This document shows, in pieces, positions 58,173 to 64,000 of a DNA stretch of 64,000 nucleotides (the stretch's first letter is position 1; every line of letters starts with the position of its first letter). The stretch is from positions 138,034,155-138,098,154 of the forward strand of contig NC_134710.1 in NCBI RefSeq assembly GCF_043290135.1. Direction: 5' to 3'. Below the pieces are notes generated by a model. The model had not been told where the DNA came from. It did no database searches and saw nothing but the letters and a program-made list of their open reading frames with translations. Source of the stretch: Rhipicephalus microplus (taxonomy: Eukaryota > Arthropoda > Arachnida > Ixodida > Ixodidae). A program made the position numbers and the translations under genes.

Positions 58173-58412
58173 GCCCCGCCGCGGTGGTCTAGTGGCTAAT
58201 ATACTCGGCTGCTGACCCGCAGGTCGCGGGTTCGATTCCCGGCTGCGGCGGCTGCATTTCCGATGGAGGCGGAAATGTTGTAGGCCCGTGTACTCAAATT
58301 TGGGTGCACGTTAAAGAACCCCAGGTGGTCAAAATTTCCGGAGCCCTCCACTACGGCGTCTCTCATAATCAAATGGTGGTTTTGGGACGTTAAACCCCAC
58401 AAATCAATCAAT
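58173..58412 (+). mobile_element. Ruka-type SINE, full length, long target duplication
   Basis: It runs from GCCCCGCCGCGGTGGTCTAG through B box GGTTCGATTCCCGGCTGCGG to CACAAATCAATCA. ATCAATAAGATCGTTGAT at 58151-58168 is repeated at 58411-58428. This is the best-preserved copy for defining the family in this window. Confidence 0.97.
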
Positions 58413-58971
58413 CAATAAGATCGTTGATGTCTAAGAACTTTTCTAGCCCTCGTGCATCACTGTTTGTGAATTTTCTGCAGCCGTGAAAAACTATTTAAAA
58501 AAATGCAGGCCAGTTTTCTTTTGGCAGGTTTGCTTTTGTATGTCTATGACAATATTCTCAAGTTGTTGCTATTTAGTTATGAAAAAAATTAATATTTTTG
58601 TTCGGCATGAAAATAGGTTACAATATGTTGTGGGAATATCTCGATGTAAGGGTTATGGTGGTTGTTATAGAAGAGTTGTAGACAAGCTACTTGTGTTGTC
58701 TTGTGTCGGCAAAAGCAACATTCAGCACATTCTTTATGTGCTATGTTTGGGAAGGGGCTACCTGGTGTCGTGCAGTCAACATATTTAATCTCTTGATTAC
58801 TCATACGTATGCACACAATATGATAAATATTGAGCAGCAGTATGATCGCTGATGTCTAAGAACTTTCCCGGCACTTTTATAGGCCAGTCTCATAACTTGC
58901 GTGTGAGGAATTTCTTCAGATTTATTTAACCTAGTGTTTGTCTTCAAGGTGTGTTTTCTGAAATTTCGCAG

Positions 58972-59143
58972 CTACAGCTCCGTTGGAGTAGTGCCCAGCA
59001 ACATACCTGTACCAGCAAGTGTTCTCCCAAGCAAAGTAACCACTCGTGCTGCCATGCCGACGGGCCCTATCTCGGTCGTTGCAACCAGCTTAGGGAAGCC
59101 GATTGAGAAGGCCACTGCCATGGTGCGCACGTCGTCATCACAA
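58972..59143 (+). CDS. KATNB1: KATNB1 exon k (variable linker)
   Basis: A 172-base exon between TTTCGCAG and GTAAGC. It reads GYSSVGVVPSNIPVPASVLP ... TRAAMPTGPISVVATSLGKP ... AMVRTSSSQ and ends in phase 0. It is a low-complexity Ser/Pro/Val linker, compatible with the long disordered part of p80 between the propeller and con80. There is no motif beyond that. Confidence 0.82.
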
Positions 59144-60031
59144 GTAAGCTACTTTTTACCCTTGAACACCCTTGTTTTATTTAGGGCTGCTATGCTGTGC
59201 TAAATCATGGTATGACCAAGAGTGGCTGCTTTTTTAAATGCTTCGTAACATGCTTGCTAGGAGTCTTGGCAATAGTTCAGCAACTTTCTTCGTTGCAGTT
59301 ATAAAAACAAACTTTGTAATATGAACTGTCTCATCACGATCAGTGCATAAAAAGGACAAAAAAACACAAGAAAGTGCATGACACAAGCAGTGTTTAACAA
59401 TGAAACACTGATGAGTATGTTCCAACTAGCCCAATTCCCTACTTTACTTAATGTGAACTGTGTAGTTCAAATTGAATCAAAATTACTGTGAGAAGTGCGA
59501 ATGAAAATTCTCGACAGAAACAAGGGTGATTTAATCATGTAGTTAACTAGAAGCACATAACACCCTTAGCTGCTGAAGGCTTTGCTTGTTTCCGCTCATG
59601 AAGGCAGCATTCATAGGGAAGAAAATCTATCATAGGTGTGGGCAAAGTAGCTACAAATGAATTATATCAGTGTAAGATATCTATAATTTGTCATGTAAAT
59701 AATGTCTGCTAATGTGTCATGTAAGTCATGTCTGCTGATCTGCATGATTATTTCAGTGGAGGTTTGCAGTTTTCAGGGGTTATAAGGCAAGGTAAGAATG
59801 TTTAGTGGAAACTCTCAGAAGATGCTAGATGTCTGAAACTAGTACTTTTTGTCTTGCTCTTTTTCTCCCATTTCTTATTCATTTTCTTTGTGGCTGTGCT
59901 GGTCCTTTCCATTACTGCAGAATTTAATGATAAAGTGCTCATGCCTTATGGGGACACTGAATTGAATAAGTGAATCAGTTTAGATTGATGAATTATTCTT
60001 CGAAAACAGTAATTTCACTTTCATAAGTGTA

Positions 60032-61651
60032 TTAACTCTTTCGTTACTGTGTTTAAATGGCTATTTTTCAATGTCTCTGGGGTATAGTTTTTGCCAATTT
60101 GAAAAGTATTCCGGCACACATTGCAACATTCTAAATTTTGTGCAATGAAATGCTTTTTCCAAAAAATATACGTTGTAGAGCAACAAAAATATTTTGACAT
60201 GAATAAAAATGTGAAAAGTTTGTAAGTAATTTTTGGTAGCCAGCTGGTAAACAGTGCAGTAAAAACACTATGTATGCAAAAATATTGAAAACAAAGGAAT
60301 ATAAAATGTACATTTTGAAGATAAATTACCCAGAAACAGTATAAAAATAATAAATGTTGTAGGAAATGTTTCTATTCACATAGACAAAAAATCGAAACCA
60401 AGGTGCTGCTTCATTGCTCATGCCATGCGGTGAAGCATTTCATGGTTTTTCGTATGACACAAGTGAACTCGTACACTTTTCTCAATAAATTTTCGTGTTT
60501 TTTTTTTCTGCGATAAGAGCCTCAAGGTGTTCTAATATAAAATGTATGCCCGTGATGAGAATAATCTCTCTATAAATCAGATGACCTATGAACTTCACTA
60601 TTTCGTCTAGCGTCGCCTCTCTTCATGAGCCATCTCAGTCCGCATAGGTTGGCGTCCCAATGTATTCATGCAAGCATATTTCTTTGCATTTTTGCACATC
60701 ATGTAAAAAAAACAATATTGCACGCAGTTCTAAAACGTTTCGTGCTGCTTCGTAGTCAGGGCCAAGATGTTCTCCGGTGGCCTTCTTATGAGCAAAAGCT
60801 CTGCAGCCGGCGCCAGCACATCACACCCCAGCAATGTGTGTACCTTGCGCATGACCAGAGTAGCTGTAAGATTGTGCACAAACGTCAGCAGCTATACACT
60901 TAAGGTGGAAAAGACAACTTGAGGCCGTAAACAAAAAAAAACCCATGAACGGCTGCGGATGTCTCAGGCTGACGCAAGGCATCGTCGCCATCAAACATGC
61001 ACCTGGAGTTCCGATTATGAAAACCTCATCTTCACTTAGTTCAGGTGCGGTTGCTAAACAGTTTTGAGCGCCGCATGTTTTTTGCAGCGCAGGTGCACAC
61101 CCATGCGTGCGTGACGCCGCCACCATAGGAGCGACAAGTGACAATAGAGTCGGCCCTATGTCTGATATAACAATACAAGTGAAACCAAAGCTGCAGGAAA
61201 CTGACTGAGAACTGAAACTGACTGACACTTTATACATGCGGCAGACCTTCGGAAACATTTTTTGTGCAATAAATTTTCCCTGGCTCCTAACAGCTCTCTA
61301 TTGAATAGCTGGCATAAATTTCTGGCTATTATTACTGTTTAACATTGTCAGATTGCAAAGCTGACTCCATAATTTGATAATTGACTTGCAAAGGTTCTGT
61401 TGATTACAGAACTTTGATGTTACTGTAGCATAACCGCAACGGACATGGACTTCTGTCAAGTTCGCCAGCCAAGTGCATTTTCCCCACAACACACACACAC
61501 AAGTTCAAATTGATTCTGAAAGTTAAGTGGCTGGACTAATTACTAGAGAGTGTTGGGTGCACGAGAAATGTATTAAACATGCCGAAATCGATGATCCAAA
61601 GTGTCGATGTTCGGTGAACAATTTGAATAGGCGTGGTGGTGAAAGAGTTAA
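60032..61651. mobile_element. TTAACTCTTTC-type element, piggyBac-like termini (1.62 kb)
   Basis: The left end TTAACTCTTTCGTTACTGTG and the right end GGTGGTGAAAGAGTTAA are inverted matches, with TTAA at both edges. The first base after TTAA is C, as in piggyBac. Interior open frames (60821-61258 on -, 60625-60903 on +) have no transposase motif I recognise, so it is non-autonomous or decayed. Confidence 0.68.
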
Positions 61652-61670
61652 TGGAAGAAAAAATCAAGGT

Positions 61671-62612
61671 CTAAAGGTGTGCAAATAGGAAATTTTAGAA
61701 ATTGAATAGTGATAACACTGAATTCAACACGAATATTAATCTACTATTATTTGAATTGTTTTGTAATGGTTAGGCAACAATTTTTAAAACGGCCCAAAAA
61801 TTTCACATTTCATTTAAATCAAATATCCACAAGCTTTAAACCAACAGAAATTACCACAATTATTTAAACCGAGCTACAAATAGAGCTTTCAAAATATTTT
61901 GCAACTGCAGGTTGAAATGTAGTAGTCACTACAACATTTAAAGTGGTAGTTTATCATCATCTTTTTAAATGAAACGGATACATAAATATTAGGTTTTTTA
62001 TGGGTTATCTTTATCATGAATGTCTCAGTGAAGATGGTGTATGGCCGACACGGTCACACGGTCGCTTTGGCCACAATGAAGTTTTAATTTTAAGCAAAAA
62101 AGTGCCTTCATCCTGCAACCCATATGGTGTCAATAGCGCCGTAAGTACATGGGCTGCATGGATCTGGGTAATTAGACGATGAACACAAGACAAGTTACCC
62201 CTCGTTGTTCCAAAGTCTTGTTCCTTCGTTCATTTTTCATCATGCTTATTGTTTGAAAACTGTTGAAAAAATGTTCAGTATTTTGAATCAGCACTATGCG
62301 ATTCAAGTACTGAATCGAATAATGTTTTGAACATCAAATCATATAGAACACTGTTCAATTCGTTACTCAAAATTTTCTGATATTCTCGTGCTTCTGCAAA
62401 GGTCAAAGTTCCATTTTGAACTTTCACGTCTATACCTTTTTCACATGAAGTCATGGATTTTAAGGTGTATTTTTTATAGCTGTGTGAATATCAAAACTTT
62501 GGGTGCAAAGGTAATTCGAATATTGAAGCATGAATGTAAATTGAATAGAATATTTTTCAAATAATTCTAAAATATTTCCAGAAAACATTTTGAATATAGT
62601 TTGAAGTGAAAT
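61671..62612. repeat. AT-rich repeat region with ATTGAA/TTCAAT motifs
   Basis: Many near-copies of GAATTCAACACGAATATT, TGAATCGAATAATG and TTGAATAGAATATTT on both strands. Similar ATTCGA-rich sequence occurs at 33150-33410. It resembles a low-complexity tick repeat that begins GGTGTGCAAATAGG. Borders are approximate. Confidence 0.4.
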
Positions 62613-62830
62613 TGCGGGAAAAAAAAAAGTTGGAGAGGATTCCTATGCTTATTACGAGGTATAGCAGTATGCAAGTGTTTCTTTTCGCTAGGTTGATGAA
62701 GTGCTGGCGGCATGGTATTTCGAAGTTGTCTTATCAAGAATGAGGCAATGCGGGGGCCAAATTGTATTATGTAAATGCCGACAACCCTTCATGTGTGAAA
62801 GGCAAAGATGCTATTTCCTCAGCCTCGATA

Positions 62831-63074
62831 GCCCTGCCGCGGTGGTCTAGTCGCTAAGGTACTCGGCTGCTGACCCGTAGGTCACGGGATCAAATCCCAG
62901 CTGTGGCGGCTACATTTCCAATGGAGGCGGAAATGTTGTAGGCGCGTGTGCTCAGATTATGGTGCACGTTAAAGAACCCCAGGTGGTCGAAATTTCCGGA
63001 GCCCTCCACTATGGCGTCTTTCATAATCATATGGTGGTTTTGGGACGTTAAACCCCACATATCAATCAATCAAT
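62831..63074 (+). mobile_element. Ruka-type SINE, full length, 13-bp target duplication
   Basis: It runs from GCCCTGCCGCGGTGGTCTAG to CACATATCAATCAATCAAT. CTCAGCCTCGATA at 62818-62830 is repeated at 63075-63087. The B-box region reads GGGATCAAATCCCAGC. Confidence 0.96.
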
Positions 63075-63449
63075 CTCAGCCTCGATATAATGAACGTGGA
63101 TATTCAAATTATTGGTTATAACGAAACAAATGAAGAATAGTCTGCTCATGGATCTAGTGTTACAATATATATTTTTAATGAATTTTTAAATATGACATAG
63201 TTGTTTTCGTGCCAGATTTTCATACCATATGTGACTTAGTTGTAATGAGGTTATAGTTTATATTTATTACATCTAGAGCACCGTAGCCAGATAAACAAAA
63301 TTGGCAAAAAACAAGTTGTGTCCATGGGTGTGCACACTACACTTTGCGATTATGTTATTTAGTGAAAAATGGGCTCAGCACTGCTAGTCACTACCCTGAT
63401 TGCTCGTTTTCTTTCATCAAGGTGTTCCAAAACTCATTTGCTATTGCAG

Positions 63450-63632
63450 GTAGTGGAAAGCAGTTCGACAGTCTCTATAGTGCGCCCTGTCATGAGTGTG
63501 CTGCCTGACAGCAAGGAAGCCCTGGCGCCACCTCAGAAAGCGGTTGTTCACCCTGAACAGAAGCAGTCAGTGGATTTTGTTCCTTCACAGAGGGACACTC
63601 CAGCAGGCCTGGATCTTGACGAGTTTCTTCCG
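63450..63632 (+). CDS. KATNB1: KATNB1 exon l (linker end, LDEFLP motif)
   Basis: A 183-base exon (61 codons, phase 0 on both sides) between CTATTGCAG and GTGAGC. It reads VVESSSTVSIVRPVMSVLPD and ends QRDTPAGLDLDEFLP. The DEFLP end resembles the ASDFLP segment of vertebrate p80, which lies just before the con80 domain that binds p60. The following exons should encode con80 and lie beyond the window. Confidence 0.9.
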
Positions 63633-64000
63633 GTGAGCATTTGCTAGACTTGGCAAACATGAAAACAGTGATGCCTTTGTTCTTTAGACTACTTCACATC
63701 ATTGAAGAACTGCTCACAGCATATGTATGCGTACTTGAGCTGTTAGGGAAGAATTCAATGAAAGATATGTGTTGACAAAAGAGTAGGTGGTGCATGCTTT
63801 TTAACCCTCTCAGCCCTGGTGGTGTCAATTGATGCTATCACACAATATTTTCTCTAGCAATTCAGAAGCAAAATCAGAACTGCCAATTCTTAGGGAAGTA
63901 TGTCTTCATTGATTCCCACTGTGATTAATGCCACCATTGTGGCATTTTTGCAGAGATAGAAGTCAAAAAGATGATGCCATGTCAGTAACTGGGTGACACT
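63633..64000 (+). other. start of the KATNB1 intron after exon l
   Basis: It begins GTGAGC and runs off the window. At 63801 TTAACCCTCTCAGCCCTGG looks like the first end of another TTAA-type element. Its other end is outside. Confidence 0.7.

Larger units (their letters stand above)
56861..58971 (+). other. KATNB1 intron between exons j and k
   Basis: A 2.11-kb intron. It holds a 22-bp tandem duplication and a full-length SINE. 57160-57220 reads like the reverse complement of a retroelement 3' end (AATAAAAG signal followed by TACTAC units), but I see no coding sequence for it. Confidence 0.8.
59144..63449 (+). other. KATNB1 intron between exons k and l
   Basis: A 4.3-kb intron with GTAAGC...TTGCAG borders. 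It contains a TTAACTCTTTC-type element (60032-61651), AT-rich ATTCAA/TTGAAT-type repeat sequence (61671-62612) and a SINE (62831-63074). Confidence 0.85.
14507..63632 (+). other. KATNB1: KATNB1 gene, internal portion (katanin p80 WD40 subunit; 12 exons, open at both ends)
   Basis: Katanin p80 is the non-catalytic partner of the p60 AAA ATPase. It targets the severing complex to centrosomes and spindle poles and regulates microtubule cutting. Twelve exons with AG/GT borders join into one frame of about 506 codons without a stop. The translation shows successive WD40 repeats (GH...FHP...ASGS.D..IKLWD pattern), then the propeller end (IAGAFSLTNVAVYVIDLNR), then a charged linker with KDYNKIF and SRTPPKDNPFPAP, which resemble the vertebrate KATNB1 linker, and LDEFLP, like the vertebrate segment just before con80. 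The order of exons and the split of WD40 repeats at K|LWD match the vertebrate gene as I remember it. The N-terminal 95 or so residues and the con80 domain were not found in the window. Introns range from 1.2 to 13.7 kb and are full of transposons. A generic WD40 protein is unlikely, given the linker match. Confidence 0.93.

Noticed and set aside
58173..58260. tRNA-like sequences at the heads of the SINE copies
   Set aside because: The A and B boxes are present, but the acceptor and anticodon stems do not fold as in a functional tRNA, and each is joined to a SINE body.

Overview
The window reads as nuclear DNA of a hard tick, most likely Rhipicephalus or a close relative. It is AT-rich, has very long introns, and carries many copies of a tRNA-derived SINE that I recognise as the tick Ruka type. 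This identification is from memory and was not checked against a database.

The one host gene I can support is on the + strand: KATNB1, the p80 WD40 subunit of the microtubule-severing enzyme katanin. Twelve exons between 14507 and 63632 join in one open frame of about 506 codons. They cover several WD40 repeats, the end of the propeller and the long low-complexity linker. Exons for the N-terminus (about the first 95 residues of the vertebrate protein) and the C-terminal con80 domain were not found and probably lie outside the window. Intron positions in the WD40 part match what I recall of the vertebrate gene.

Layout: 1-14506 has no recognised exon. It holds a 65-bp tandem repeat, microsatellites, SINE copies, a dispersed repeat and a G/C-run repeat. 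14507-22364 holds the first four exons, with inverted-repeat DNA elements, a hairpin and SINEs in the introns. 22365-30113 is one intron containing a complete but decayed antisense Ty3/gypsy element (22613-28042, LTRs of 157 bp, ATAT target duplication), then a TTAA-type DNA element split by a truncated LINE. 30265-34863 is an intron with a 2.35-kb long-terminal-inverted-repeat element that holds a dead pogo/Tigger transposase fragment. 37555-51211 is a 13.7-kb intron with two copies of a pogo-type MITE, one of them nested in a larger CCCGG-rich element. 51260-63449 contains further TTAA-flanked elements, two of them piggyBac-like.

I found no CRISPR array, tRNA or rRNA gene, and no obviously new gene system. 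The most useful leads are an out-of-frame cassette exon candidate in KATNB1 (35953-36004), the nested transposons, and several structured repeats whose families should be checked.
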